Source of the DNA: Beverwykella pulmonaria
Taxonomy: Eukaryota; Ascomycota; Dothideomycetes; Pleosporales; Melanommataceae
NCBI GenBank assembly: GCA_001599595.1
Contig: BCHH01000006.1
Location: 1,844,319 to 1,908,318 of the forward strand
Reading direction: 5' to 3'
DNA: 64,000 nucleotides
The notes under the pieces are model-generated. The model did no database searches. It saw only the letters and a list, made by a program, of their open reading frames with translations, and had not been told where the DNA came from. Below are positions 44,622-56,880 of this stretch, in pieces. The position numbers were made by a program, and so were the translations under genes. How positions within the stretch are numbered: the stretch's first letter is position 1; the number at the start of each line of letters is the position of its first letter.

Positions 44622-45916
44622 TCACACAACGGTATTGTGTCCCGCGTGGTGCCAGAACTTCCACGTCGAAGGCTTTGGCTTAACCAACGCCGTTGGCGTT
44701 GGCGTTGGCGTTGGCGTCGCCTCCTCATCATCTCCTTCGGTATCATCATCGTTATCGTCCTCTCCTTCAGTATCATCATCGTTATCGTCCTCTCCTTCAG
44801 TATCATCATCGTTATCGTCCTCTCCTCCTTCCTCATCAGGCGTCGTAGGATCCTCATTCTCGTCGGACCCCGTAGGCGTAGGCTGCGCAGCAACGCTGGT
44901 GGGCGATGGCCTGGGAGCAGGTTTTCCGGTTGGGGCAGCGATCTGAGATGTCGCTGGGGAAGCAACTGAAGAAATAGAAGCGATGATAGGAGGGGATGTG
45001 GCAACCGGGCCAGAGGATACTGAAGCAGAAGCTTTTGGTGCCGGCTGCTCAACCTGGCCCTGGCCCCCACACGCGCCACCGAGCGTGTTTAGTCCTTGGT
45101 CCTCGGGCTTGATGAGGGTCGACAGCTTGACACCAGCTGGGGAGTCACAATTGTTCCCCCCATACTCGATGTTGAAGACGGCCTTATTGGCGTCCGTGAA
45201 TGGTTTGTACAGCGCGCATTCGCCCTCGAATTGATGGCACTGCTCGTTGACAGCGAACTGCACGACATCGACGACATCTGGAATGATGTCCACGGCGTTC
45301 TTCAAGCCGATGGCGAGGTTGTTCGCCGCCGCCGTGGTAGCCATAAACTTGATGTAATCAACATACGCGCTCTTATCGTAGCCGAAGCCATCTTGGTTAT
45401 TTCCCTTTCCAAACCCATTAGCAAAGCTCGAAACAGGGGTGAGAACAGACTTACGAAACCGTCCACGTTATCCGGATCAATAGCCGTGCATCCATTCTTG
45501 GCTGCCATCTCAATCCTCTTCTTCATAATAGCCCTCACATTGTCACTCTTAACATTAACCCAATTCTCGTCCGGCCACCCATCCAACCCCTGTCCAACAT
45601 CCCCTTCTTTGAAATCCGCAGCGTCGGGGCGCCAGCCTTCTTTGGACCCAGCGCTGAAGTAGCAGATGACCTGCATAGAGGCTTTCAGGTCGGCAATGGT
45701 TGCAGCGGGCGTGTCGAAGAGGTCGATGTCAATGGCGCCAATGTTCTCGCTGGCAACAGAGTCGATGTTGCCCACTGAATCACCCTTGTTTAACAGGATG
45801 TCCCAACTGCTGCCGGCAGGGAAGGAGGCCACAGCGCGGGAGAAGAGATGGTTGAAGGGGTGGGCGGAGGCGAGGCCCGCGGTGCTGGCGACGGCCAAAG
45901 CAGTGGAGAGATACAT
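44622..45916 (-). CDS. Glycoside hydrolase family 114 protein (endo-alpha-1,4-polygalactosaminidase type), 414 aa
   Basis: Exons are 45916-45455 and 45404-44622; the 50-nt intron (GTAAGT...TTGCTAATG...GAAAG) joins in phase. A signal peptide (LSTALAVASTAGLASA) precedes a TIM-barrel domain with GH114 signatures: IDIDLFDT, VICYFSAGSKEGWRPDAADF, LDGWPDENWVNV, the strand CTAIDPDNVDGF, and LAIGLKNA. The family hydrolyses galactosamine-containing exopolysaccharide such as fungal galactosaminogalactan, so a role in wall or biofilm matrix remodelling is likely. After the domain (about residue 275) comes a Pro/Ser/Ala linker, then an acidic repeat EDDNDDDTEG three times and a TPTPTPTP run. That tail is unusual and probably a surface or wall-associated stalk. 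A TATATAA word lies near 46127. Confidence 0.85.
44731..44820 (-). repeat. 30-bp coding minisatellite, three copies
   Basis: Three nearly identical 30-bp units (44731-44760, 44761-44790, 44791-44820) encode the acidic decapeptide repeat EDDNDDDTEG in the GH114 protein. The adjacent hexamer GTTGGC repeats about five times near 44687-44716 (encoding Thr-Pro pairs). Confidence 0.9.
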
Positions 45917-47426
45917 AATGCCTTTTGCGAGACGAAAGAATGTAAGACGACGGACACAAGAGCAGTACTGGAAGTTGAAGGTGGGTTCAAAGAATGCAAA
46001 GTCGGTTCAACCTAGCTAGTAAAGAATGTATGTATGAATGAATGAATGAATGGACAGTGAAAGAGTGGCAGCAACTTCTCGAGTACGGTGAAGGTAAAAG
46101 CCTCTCCACAGATCGGCAGCGCAACACCTTATATAAACAACCTAGCTTTCGGACCCGTGTGGCGTGCTTGCCCCTAGCCATGTGACAATAAGGTTATTCC
46201 TACTCAGCGGAGATCTAACAACGGCATTGCATCCTGCGGAGAAGGCGCTTGGGCTTCTTCGATCATGATCTGATAGGACGAAGCACTGCAAAGTTTCCAA
46301 AACCTTCCGACATAAGCGAATGAGGATAAAGCAGGTGAGCGGAGGCTGAGGAGAGAAACATAAACGCCGGCAAACGACGAACTGCCCTGCGTGGAGATGA
46401 AGGGATGTTGTATGCACTCCCTTCGCACAGTCCACCAACCAACCTTTCTCCGCACAGACACTCTTACCTATTCCATCGCATCAGATTGAAAGGCGATGCC
46501 ACATCGAGAATAACCTTCTGATGTGATTCCTGGGGTGCGCGTCAAAGGCTTCATATTTACAAGCTCACATCACATCTATCCAAACAGTCAACTGCCGAAT
46601 GGTTAGCGCCGATGCAGCGATAGATTATCGAGGAGCGAGTACAGATGGCGACGGATATAGACCACCGCCAAGAACAAGTCTCCGGATGTCCGTGCGGGAG
46701 AGCCGCCTCCTGTTAATCATCGTTGTTTCAGGGAAACGAGCCCCACATTATTGTCGAGTTGGAAGGATTCACCTTGTCTCAAGTCGTCGGGTGCAGTCGT
46801 GAGGCTTTATGAAATTTTGTTTGTGGGTTGGGAGTTTCGCAAATGATCTATTTGTTCAACGACAGAGTATTCGAAGTCCTGAATTAGTGTAGTATATCTC
46901 ATCTCATACCATTTGTGAAGAACAAGAAGCGTGATGGTTGCCTCGAACAGAGTTTGTGAACTCCGTTGCGCAGCACATGCCTTGGCGGACTGCGGTCAGC
47001 GCCGCACTTTCAACGTCCTCTTCATCTCGGGCCCTTACGGCAGAGCATGAATTCCGTGCAGGCTTCCCATCGCAGCTAAGATGAGATGCTTTTCCCCTGA
47101 GCTTTTTTGATTGTGCTGATTTGCAGAACTGCCGAACAAGAGACGCCGCGACAAAACCATATGTAATGCCAACCCTCAAAGATCCCGATCTAAACATGTA
47201 CCTAGGAGCCTGTGAGGAACCAAACGCTCAAGCCGCAAAATCAAGAGATACTAAGAGATTCGCTCGGATCTAAATCGGAAATTCAAAATCATCACCTTCA
47301 GCTTGGGTATCAATGTGAGAAGAAAGTCAACGCCCAGTACTTCGACCATTCATATGACGCCGGCTCTTTCCAAATACGCAGACATAGTACAAGATAGCCG
47401 CAGTATGCACTTTTGAGGGGGAAAAC
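45917..47426. other. 1.5-kb region without a supportable gene
   Basis: Only short open frames without motifs. A GAAT/TGAA tetranucleotide run is at about 46033-46052. The left end holds the GH114 promoter. Confidence 0.4.
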
Positions 47427-49348
47427 CTATTGAATGCCGAACTTCTCGCGCAAGAACTCCTTGACTTGAACATTGCCAGAGCTCTGGGCGGACTGGGGAA
47501 AGGATTCAACTTTCAGCCCACTGAGGGATCGTGCTCGGCTTACTACATAACAATGTTAGAAATGCGAGTTAGCAGATTGGAACAAGGTAAAAGCTTACAC
47601 GCTACGTAGGCTTGACCCTGTTCGAAAGTCTTGGCCAGATCTACTACAACGCGGTTTAGAGTCATGCCCTATAGCCTCATGTTAGCGCGAGAGTTTGAGC
47701 TGTTTACGGATTACATACCTGGCTCTTGTGAGTCGTCATCGCCCAAGCTGCCATGAGGGGGATTTGCGTCCTTGACAGAAGGCTGTATGGTGCCTCGTCG
47801 CCGAGTTCGTTGACGGTGCAGTCGGCATAGATAGTGCGTTCCACTCCATTGAGGAATCTGACAACAGGCCAGGCCTTCTCTTCCGCTTGTTGGATGTATT
47901 CTTGGATCTGCCATTCCCGGAACACTGCGTGGTCCCCAGCTAGAACAGGAACTCCAGCTACAGCTGTATCAAACTCTCGTTCATCGTTTTTACCACGGGA
48001 AGTTTTTTGTGAGGTCTTCGGCATTTTCTTTGGGTCATATTGTTCAAAACGTTGTATAGTACCCTGTGATCCGTTCACCAGTCCTGCGGGAATATCGAGA
48101 TTGTGAAGAAGAACAACAAGCATGCCTATTTTCAACTGAATTTGTGGGTCGAACCGGTGATCTCGGAGTGCCATAAGGGATCCGTCAGGAAATCTCTGCT
48201 GTTTGCTCTCGAGATTCCGGTGTTTTTCCATCCACTTGAAATGGTCCAAGGACTTGTAAGTGCGAGCTTTGGAACGCAGCCTGCCGAACATTTCATCATT
48301 GACACGCTTGACTTCTTCCCGGGTTGCAAAGAGCCTGATGGCATTACGTGTCTCGGAATGATGATTTAGGAGTAGATCAACATCTGCTTGTAGTAATGGG
48401 TTGCCTATGCGCAATTTCTGCAGAATGTTGATGAAGATGGAATCGCTCTGTCGATGAATGTTGGTCAAATTGACGTGCTCGAAGTTGCATTCCTTCCAGG
48501 CCCTAGACCGAAATGCCCACTTGTCGATATCATAGTAAACACCTTCTCCGTCTTTTGTATATTCTGGGCAAACTTCACGACACTTGTACTCTGTGCCTAT
48601 CCTGTTGGGAAGAAGTTCTCGACCACATTGGATACAGTGTTGGAAAGGTTTAACTGGAGGCAGTTGACAGAAGTCACCCGTGACAACAAGCTGAACGCCA
48701 CCAAATGGTGCTGCACTATTCCTAGCCTCCTTCATGATGACGTTGAGGCGTTCAAAATGCAAGTTCTCCACCATGCTGATCTCATCGATAATTAGAACAT
48801 CCGTTGCCGTTAAACGCTGTCGTATAAACTTTCCATGGGCGGCGACCTTTAGGTCTTTCAGTGGTTTCTTGTGATGATCAGGCGTCCATCCAGCGTAGCT
48901 CCATGTTGTCGTGCCATTGATATCGAGTGCGGCGCGTCCCGTCGGGGCTATAATGTCAACGCGTATCCCCATGCTTCGAAACGACTTCACAAATGCCTTG
49001 AGCACGGTGGATTTCCCACAGCCAGCCGAGCCAGTATAGAACACATTCCGGCGGCCGAGAATGAGATTGACCAAGTCGGCTTGTTCTTGGCAAAGGACCG
49101 GTTCGGTGAGGGGCACAAGGTCGTGTGAAGGATTGTCTGCAATGGTTGGGGCAGGACGTACATGAGCGAATTTCGATAAGTCTGGCACGTTGCGCCGTGT
49201 CTCCATCAGAGGTTCCAGAGAAGGGCTTGAGGGTATCTCGTAAGGAGCATCCTGCGAGCCCAGTGCTTGGTATGCTTGTCGGGGCTGAGGGTATGACACT
49301 GCTGGTGGCATACCAGAGTTGCTGAGCTGACCTCGCGGGGAATATTCA

Positions 49349-49380
<32 letters not shown>

Positions 49381-49710
49381 AATGAGACTAATATATTCGA
49401 CAGGCTGTGCGGGTGCGCGTCGCTTGTGCGCAGAAGCGTGGAAGTGATCAACATGTTCTTCATTGGTCCGCTGCCTCTTCCTCGCTGCCTGATCCGTGCC
49501 TACCCGCGGTATCTGCTCTCCAGATGTCTCTCGGGGGAAATGTTTACTGAATCTAGGGTCTCGTGGGGCTGATATCGGATTGCCTACAGCGGGACGAGGG
49601 ATGCAGGGGTCGGCAATGTTTGCCGGTGTATCTGTTAAGTGGTGAGTAAATTGGCCGGCAGGTACATGGGCCAGGTGGCAAATTTCGCATACATGCGGTC
49701 TGGTATTCAT
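47427..49710 (-). CDS. PIF1-family DNA helicase, 725 aa
   Basis: Exons are 49710-47719, 47668-47599 and 47542-47427 with introns of 50 and 56 nt (GTATGT...TAG; GTAAGC...TAG), all in phase. The helicase core has Walker A GSAGCGKST (residues 227-235), PTGRAALDI, Walker B VLIIDEISM (Asp309-Glu310), VVTGDFCQLPPV and, across the exon joins, THKSQGMTLNRV plus YVALSRARSLSGLKV, the PIF1/RecD superfamily 1B ending. An insertion with CIQCG...CREVC in the core looks like a zinc knuckle, as in some fungal PIF1-like paralogues. The N terminus has a CEIC...H...H zinc-finger-like motif and an 11-residue Asp run coded by a GTC/GAC triplet repeat (about 49349-49381). It may act in genome or telomere maintenance. 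Whether it is the canonical Pif1 or an additional paralogue cannot be decided here. Confidence 0.85.
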
Positions 49711-50402
49711 TTTGATGGTACCTGCGATCCGAAGTCGCAGCCTGTTTCATGCTGGTTCGATAGCAGAGTTGCGAAGAGAAGTAATGGCTCTAGTAACTCG
49801 CTATGCTGATGGTGAAGGAAGATTCGAGACACGGAGCCATGCACGGCGAGTATTGTCGCTAGGCGCATTCGTGATGGGGTCAATGAGGTCGATGGTGGAG
49901 GGATGTTGAAGCGAACGCGAAGGCGAGACCCGACACAACGCGGGGCACTAAGTAGCTCTGGCGCGAATCCACGAGTGTCAGCCCTATATATCTTGGCTCG
50001 GGTTCCTCTTTCGATGCAGGGACATGGAAAGGTTAACTAGAGTTCAGTACGCGATTGGAAATGAGTAGATATGTGCTTGGATGTATGCACAGGGTTTTCC
50101 TGGTCCACGCCTACAATATGAATGAATCTGCAAAACCGGGAGATGGATCCCGGAGGTATCAAGCGCAATGGATTATGTGACTGCTCAGAGTGTGGAAACC
50201 TACATAGAAGGGTTAGGCACATTCTAACTTCAACAGAAATAGTGAATGTACGGAGAAGCGCGTTGGGGTTTGTGTGTGCAGTCTTCCACGTTTAGTCAGC
50301 CCCGCTTATAGTGAGGTACAGTAGGCATCAACTGCAGCTCCCCGCGCGCCCTCTCCAGAAACACAGCAACACCAAACCGCCAAACCACACCACGACGCAG
50401 CC
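49711..50402. promoter_or_regulatory. Divergent intergenic region between the PIF1-like and CSN1 genes
   Basis: This 692-bp stretch separates two head-to-head genes and must carry both promoters. No clear TATA box was seen. The first 100 bp may belong to the helicase leader. Confidence 0.4.
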
Positions 50403-51992
50403 ATGGGCCCCAACGTTGAGCAATCGGCCTTCTTCCAGAAGCAGAGGAACAAGGGCGCTATCGTCGTCAAAGGCAAGCTCCTCTGTATCCACACACACAC
50501 CCTTCAATACTTACCTCGCCTTAGATCCTCCCAAATTCGACCTTGAATCCTACATATCCAATTATGACGGTACGGTCCCCAAGGCCGGGCTGTTTTATGC
50601 CAAGCTCTTCTCACGCTCTCGTAGGCTCCACTCGCCTCAACCGCCTGCACCATATCGGCGCCAGCTCAACCTACCTCGCCATCGAGGCCTATCGCATGGC
50701 CATCGTGGAGGCAAAGCGGGGCAAAAACGCCAAACTGTACCTCTCCCTAGTCGAAGACTTTAGCGGTATTGCCCCCGACGATGTAATGGCGCTCTCGGAC
50801 ATGGCGTGGGCGGAAAAGAAGACGCGGGAGATCAAGGAGGAGCAGGACAAGCTCGAGCATGAGCTCAAGTCGTACAAGAACAATCTGATCAAGGAGAGCA
50901 TTCGGGTACGGGCTCGACATCACACCCTCTTGAGAAATTACGAGCAGCGCTAATGCGTAACGGCAGATGGGCAACGAGGACCTGGGCCATTTCTACTACG
51001 CGTGCGGCGATTATGCCAACGCCCACAAAGCCTATTACCGCATGCGAGAACACTGCACCTCGAACAAGCATCTCGCCGATATGACGCTCCGGCTCGTCTA
51101 CGTCAGCATCGCGCAGAATTCCTGGCTGGGCGTGCAATCCCATCTGGTCAAGGTGGATGCATCGCAGTTGAAGAGCGAGGAGAAGACCAAGCTGGACCCC
51201 ATAGTCTCAGCATGTCAGGGCCTGGCTCACATGTGCACACAAAACTTCCGGGAGGCGGCCACGAGTTTCATTTACACCTCGCCCCAATTTCTGACCTTGG
51301 AGCCGGCCGCAGGAATCGTATGGCAGAGGGAGGTCCTGTCCGGGAACGATGTAGCTGTGTACGGCGGTCTCTGTGCACTCGCATCTATGGATCGCAGCGA
51401 GCTCCAGACGCAGGTGATTGCCAACAGCGATTTCCGCAACTTCCTGGAACTCGAGCCCCACATCCGCCGCGCCATTGCGCTGTTCTGCAACTCGAAATAC
51501 AGCGCGTGTCTCGAGATCCTGGAAGGATACCGAACTGACTATCTTCTTGACGTCTATCTGTCCAAAGTGCTCGCAACCATCTACAGCCGGATTCGAACCA
51601 AGAGCATCGTCCAGTACTTTATTCCCTTCAGCTGCGTCACGCTCGACGAGATGGCGACCAAGTTCCAGCTCACGGGCGAGTATGCCAGCATAGAGGACGA
51701 GCTCGAGGACATGATCAACAGCAAGGTGCTCGATGCTCGGATAGATCTCGTCGACCGTCTTCTCATTTCGCCGCCCACAAACCCACGTCACGACGTGCAC
51801 GCGGATGCTCTGGCAATGGCAGAGAAGTACGACCATACACTGCGGCTGCGACTGACGCGCCTGAATCTGCTCAGCGCTGGACTGGATATTCGCCAAGACA
51901 AGGCCCAGAACAAGGAATTGCTTTCGAACATGGGTGGCGAGGGTATAGGGGCCAGCCTGCGGGGTCTTGGTTCCAAGATGGGCTTTTCGTAA
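50403..51992 (+). CDS. csn1: COP9 signalosome complex subunit 1, 473 aa
   Basis: CSN1 is a scaffold subunit of the COP9 signalosome, which removes Nedd8 from cullin-RING ubiquitin ligases. Exons are 50403-50472, 50525-50569, 50625-50905 and 50967-51992. Intron 1 (52 nt) is a GC-AG intron (AAAG|GCAAGC...CTTAG); introns 2 and 3 are GT-AG (55 and 61 nt); all phases agree. The Rpn7/CSN1 motifs are continuous across the joins: PPKFDLESYI, NRLHHIG, AYRMAIVEAKRG, KESIRMGNEDLGHFYYACGDYANAHKAYYRMREHC, and the C-terminal PCI region (LDEMATKFQL...IEDELEDMINSKVLDARID). The C terminus (GGEGIGASLRGLGSKMGFS) is complete, and length fits fungal CSN1/CsnA. It is transcribed toward the Zn2Cys6 gene. Confidence 0.93.
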
Positions 51993-52374
51993 GTGGCTGG
52001 GAAGTGCAATGACGGTACGAGTTCAGGCATTTACAGGCGTTTCATCAGGACTTTGGATGATGGTAACGGATAGGATGAGCACATCTTCCTGGCGTTTAGA
52101 GAAGCATGAAGACGAGGTATCTTTCGAAGCGCTCATTTCGGGTGGAATCATCCAGGCCACGAATTGGACACATAGACATGAATTGTGTGAAGAATTGTCC
52201 TTGTGTGTTGATGGCGGTCGGTGGACTATTCCCACCGCGTTACAAAGCATCCCTGACGTGCTAGCGCCCCCCGGCCTAGCCCAAGCTAGTGCAGTGGGGT
52301 TTCCGCTGAACCCCCGGCGTCCCTCTTGCACGCTTCCTCTCTATTATTCACAACCTTTCATCCTGTCCCCGGCC
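51993..52374. other. Intergenic between CSN1 and the Zn2Cys6 gene
   Basis: 382 bp holding the CSN1 3' end and the promoter and leader of the next gene. The frame is open upstream of ATG 52375 back to 51967, but the upstream peptide has no conserved features and overlaps the CSN1 stop region, so it is taken as untranslated. Confidence 0.5.
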
Positions 52375-54688
52375 ATGGAGGGTGCTAGCCCCGTCAAGGT
52401 CGTCAACAATTACCAGAATGCGCAGGAAGGCATCTGGCCCAACGGCCCGGTGCAGCTCGCCCGCGGCCGCCAGGCGAAGGACCCCAACGCGAAGACCGTC
52501 ACCTTCAATGTCTCGTCTATCGAGGAGTTCGAGACATCGCTGCGCGAGTATCTGCAGAATCCGCCCGAGCAGCCCGAGCACACCGAGTGTCAGCTGTCCT
52601 TCTACACAAACACAAGCTTCCTCGTCTCGCTGCCGCCGTCGCAGAATGCACAGCCCGCCCACGCTCCCGACGCCCTCGCCCACCCTGCCCTTGCCCAACA
52701 CCAGCACCCAAACCCAAATTCACAGCAACACACCCACCCCCAGGCGCCCCCAGGCTACCAGCCGGCAAACAGCATACACTATGCCGCTAACGCGTCGCAC
52801 ACCTACCAGTCCGTCTCCGACCCCGCCATTGCCCTCACGCTGTCGACGTACGCACCCTCATCGAGCGCCAATGGGGGTGCCTCCTCCGCCAGCGACAAGG
52901 AAAACCCGAATCTGCGGCGCATGAGTATACTCGAGGCGCTGGCCAATACCCCGGATCCGAAGGATAAGATGAAGAAGCAGCGTGCGATTGCCAAGTGCTG
53001 CGTGGATTCGATACAAAGGACGGATGGGTACCGGTACAGTTTCCATAACTGCTGGAATAGTAGAGAAGATGATAGCTTTCGATTCTCGTACTATTGTAAC
53101 GACTCGCTATTGAATAAGGATCGGGCGGCGAACGGGAAAGGCGCGAAATTCGGTAGGTGGCTCCGTTTCCTTGCGCTTGTCCCCTTCTGGACATAGGAAT
53201 CACAGAGTGCAAAGACATTTCTGGCAAGTACGATAGAGGATTGTAGGATAGCACTGATCAGTCTTCGCTGATGATCTTACATTGTTTGCGGTTATGACAA
53301 TATGGAATATACGACGTAGAGGCTTGGTACTGACCAAGCGCAGGCAAGAGGGCGACCAAGCCTGTCTACGACTGCAAGGGCGTTCTGTCCGTCAAATTCT
53401 CCGCCAGCAAGCAGAGCCTGGATGTTTTCTACAAGCACGTTCCCGTACACAAGACGTACGAGGAGAGGGCACCCCCGCCACGTAAAGATTCGAAGCGGCG
53501 AAAATATCTGGAAGAAAATGACCCTGAAGCACTGATCAGAATAGCCAACCGACCAAAACCACCTAAGCCACCAGAGCAGTCCAGGGATTCCGATGCTCCA
53601 CTAAGGCCCAAGAAAAAGAAGACGAAGCGCGATGATGAGCCCAGGACGACAGCTGCCAATTCCATTGAAAGCGATCTTAGAGCACAGAGCCTCCGCTCAT
53701 TGCTGGAACTTATCCAGACGGATCCCGAACCCACTCCTCTGGAGGCGTCCCAGGTTGGCCAGAATAACCAGAATAACCCCCAAACCCAGAATACGAACAC
53801 ACGAGTTGAGGAAGCGTCTGCTCAGCAGCCGCAAGCGCAACCTCCGCTACCCCGAAGGAGACCTCGAAATAGTTGTGATGTGTGCAAGGCAAAGAAGACG
53901 AAGTGCGATGGTGCTCGGCCGGTCTGCCGTACTTGCTTTGACAAGAAACGGCAATGCTTCTACTCGGAACCATATAGTGGGGAAGATCGACGGCAATCCA
54001 TACCCGATTCTCAACAACAAGCGAATGAACCAGTGCTCCAAGCTCAGGCTGCCAACAACGAGCTCTCTGAGCTGGAGAGAATGAAGAAGGAGCTCGAGGA
54101 GGCAAAGGCCAAAATCCAGGAGCTGCAAGCGGAGAAGACACGTTCTTCTACGACTCCTTCTCAGACCCCTCAAATGGCTCGAAGCCAATCTCAATCGCAA
54201 CCAACCCCACAATCGCAACCCCAACCGCAGATACGGAACGCCGCGCAAAATCCGTCAGCGCAACCTCAACAGCAGATACGGAACGCCGCGCAGAATCCGA
54301 CCGGGCAACAACCGCAGATCCGAAATGCCGCGCAGCCTCAGCAAATACGAAACCCTCAACAGATACAACCCCCGCAGTATGGTCACTTTAACGGTATTAA
54401 CAATAACCATTCTCCATATACTGCCAATCGTCCTATGCCAAGTGGGGGACATGCTTCTCAGCCACAACCTAATCAGCAGATGCACGCCCCCAGTACTGGT
54501 TCGTTGCCCTTTTCGCGATCATGCGGCTTTTAATATTAACATGATTAGGTCTTACGCCGACGCAAGATCCGACCAACCCTTATGGCAGCCGCGACTTTGC
54601 ATGGCCTGCTTACTACGGTTATCAAAACGCAGCTCAGAACCCGCAGGACCAATGGGCGGCAGCGGCGGCAGCGAGGAACTTCCGATAG
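52375..54688 (+). CDS. Zn2Cys6 transcription factor with N-terminal WRKY/GCM1-like zinc module, 690 aa
   Basis: Exons are 52375-53152, 53344-54498 and 54549-54688. Intron 1 is 191 nt (GTAGGT...GTACTGAC...GCAG); intron 2 is 50 nt (GTTCGT...ATTAG); phases agree. Near residues 205-300 lies DGYRYSFHNCW...FRFSYYC(241)...YDC(270)KGVL...YKH(291)VPVH(295), a C-x28-C-x20-H-x3-H pattern that fits the WRKY-GCM1 zinc-module superfamily, split by intron 1. The canonical binuclear cluster follows: Cys437, 440, 447, 454, 457, 464. A coiled coil (ELERMKKELEEAKAKIQELQAEK) sits just after, as in dimeric Gal4-type factors, then a Gln-rich tail with four repeats of QIRNAAQ(N)P and an aromatic C terminus. Two DNA-binding modules in one chain are notable. 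Targets unknown. Confidence 0.8.
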
Positions 54689-56880
54689 GAGGAAATCCTT
54701 ATGCGAACGGTCACGGAACTTCTTAAGGCCAAAGCCAATCCCTTTCTCGACAGGCTGAGGCGAAGAGCCAGCATGGACACAGCGGGAAAGTACTAAGCTC
54801 ATCTCTCTTTCCTAGTTTTGTTACCTTACAAAGATATTACGCGAATATCTCGATATTGTTTGTCCTTTCATTACTTGCATTCATTCGAATTCCGGACTCA
54901 CAGCGTGGCGTGGGTAGGCAGATTATCATTATACCCTTGCGCTTCTTTGTTTTATTGTATCTGATGTCTGGCAGGCGTGGATGGATGAGCAGGCTCAGGG
55001 AACTTGGAGATATCACGCTGCATTTAATATCTTGTTGAAGTGAATGTACAATGTGGTAGATATGTAATATTGAATATCTAAAGGATGCTCCCTTTGCATG
55101 TCCTTACTGATGATTGAACAAGACAGCTCTTTGTGTTGTGTGGCAGCTTCGCGCAACCATGGTAGAAGGAGAGTCAGGAAGCTTTCTTGTCCAATGTGTG
55201 TGAACTTCCACAATGAAAAATAACGAATAGCTGTGTTAGATCGAAGACTTCCCTCAACCCTCACAAATATTGACCTTCCGCTTACCTCGTAGACCCAAAG
55301 CACGCTATAAAGTGACAGTACACACACAGGAAAAGCCCGTGAACTTTCCTACGTTCCCTCCTGTCTCTCTCTCTCTCTCCGAAATTATTTCACATTGCAC
55401 AGACGAGATATATTTACCTTAGGTAGACGACGCGGGATTTGTACACAGAGAACTAGAGCTCTAAGAGTACGAGTATACTCAAGGACAAGGCATAGACGCT
55501 TCTGTCGTTGCACATGTTTAAATCTTTGCTGTTGTGACATGCACACATATATACATGCTACTTTTTCTTTCTCCTCACGTATAGTTATGAACGGCAATCG
55601 AATGATGCCGACTAAACATAGCATGAGATGAGTTGAAGTTGGAGTTCCGCCCCAACACATAAAACGTCTGCGCCTCGCACCAACGCGTTCGATGATGGTG
55701 CCAACGAATCAGCGCGCGAGAAAGCCTCCGACAAGTGTTGGAGAGAGAAACGAGGTGCGATGAGGCCGGCCAGAAATCAGCCTTGCGCGGGGTGTGCTGA
55801 TGTGATGGTTTAGAAAGGGCAAGCCTTGTTTGGGGCGCACGCCTGAGTTCGGGTTTGGGCTCGGGATTTTTGGTTTGTTTTGCTGTTGTGCGGAGAGAGA
55901 GAGATCAAAAAGTGGTAGCTGGGCTCAAGACGAGAAAAGCTGCAACTCTTCGATAGATTATTTGCTCAGCTGAAGGAAAACACATACACGCGGCCCATCT
56001 ATTTTATCATTTAGCAACACCCAAAAGCAGCAACAAGTTCGCACTCGCACCTCGCACCTCGCACATCACTCCTAGTCCGGCCTTGCTCACTCACGCGAAA
56101 GACGAGCTGAACACCTCGTGGCGTGGCCAAGGCAACAAAATTGCCCGAACGGGACCCAATGCTGATGGGCGCCGGGTTTGGAGTTACGAGTCCGCCTTGC
56201 GCAGCAGCAATAGGGCTGAGAAACCCTGAATGCCGTTGTTGGTGAGGGGGACCGCCATGGTATTTAGGAAACTGCATATCCTTCTTCTGACTGATGAGAG
56301 TGTGGTGGTTGGCAACGTCCTCATTATTTTCTTCCCGTGGCCCCTTTGCATCCAACACCACACCACACCACATATCAAACATCACAGTTCGCAGAAAGCG
56401 GTAAAAGGTTTGAATGAACAAGTCCCCTTGATTCAAAGACTATTATCAGCACGGCCGGCCGGCCCAGTCTCGATGCACCACCAATTCCATGATACACATT
56501 AAACAAAAAAAAAAAGAGGAAAACCCATGACAGTTCCCAGTAGTCATCAAGATCCCAAAAGAGAACGAACGCCATCCATCGAACAAGCAGAATCCATGCC
56601 CTTGAGGCCCTCCTATAAAGTGGTATCGATTTGGAGAAGAAAGAGGGGGTACATGATTCGCTCAACATATCTGGGAAGGAACAAACCAAACATGAAAGCG
56701 AAAGAACAAGAAGAGTATTAAGGAGAAAAGAAGGAACAAGAAGGGTGCCATGCGGCAGCAAAAGAAGTGTAAAAGTACAACAGGTCATCTTGATCGCGTC
56801 TCAGTATGTTTTGTCGAAAAAATCCTCCAATGTCCGAAACCTTTTTAGTTTGTGGTATCCCGATTCCCAAGCCTAAACGT
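54689..56880. other. 2.2-kb region between convergent transcription-factor genes
   Basis: No supportable gene. A CT dinucleotide run is at about 55366-55380 and an A-rich run at about 56502-56516. The region contains the two 3' ends and possibly long untranslated sequence. Confidence 0.45.
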
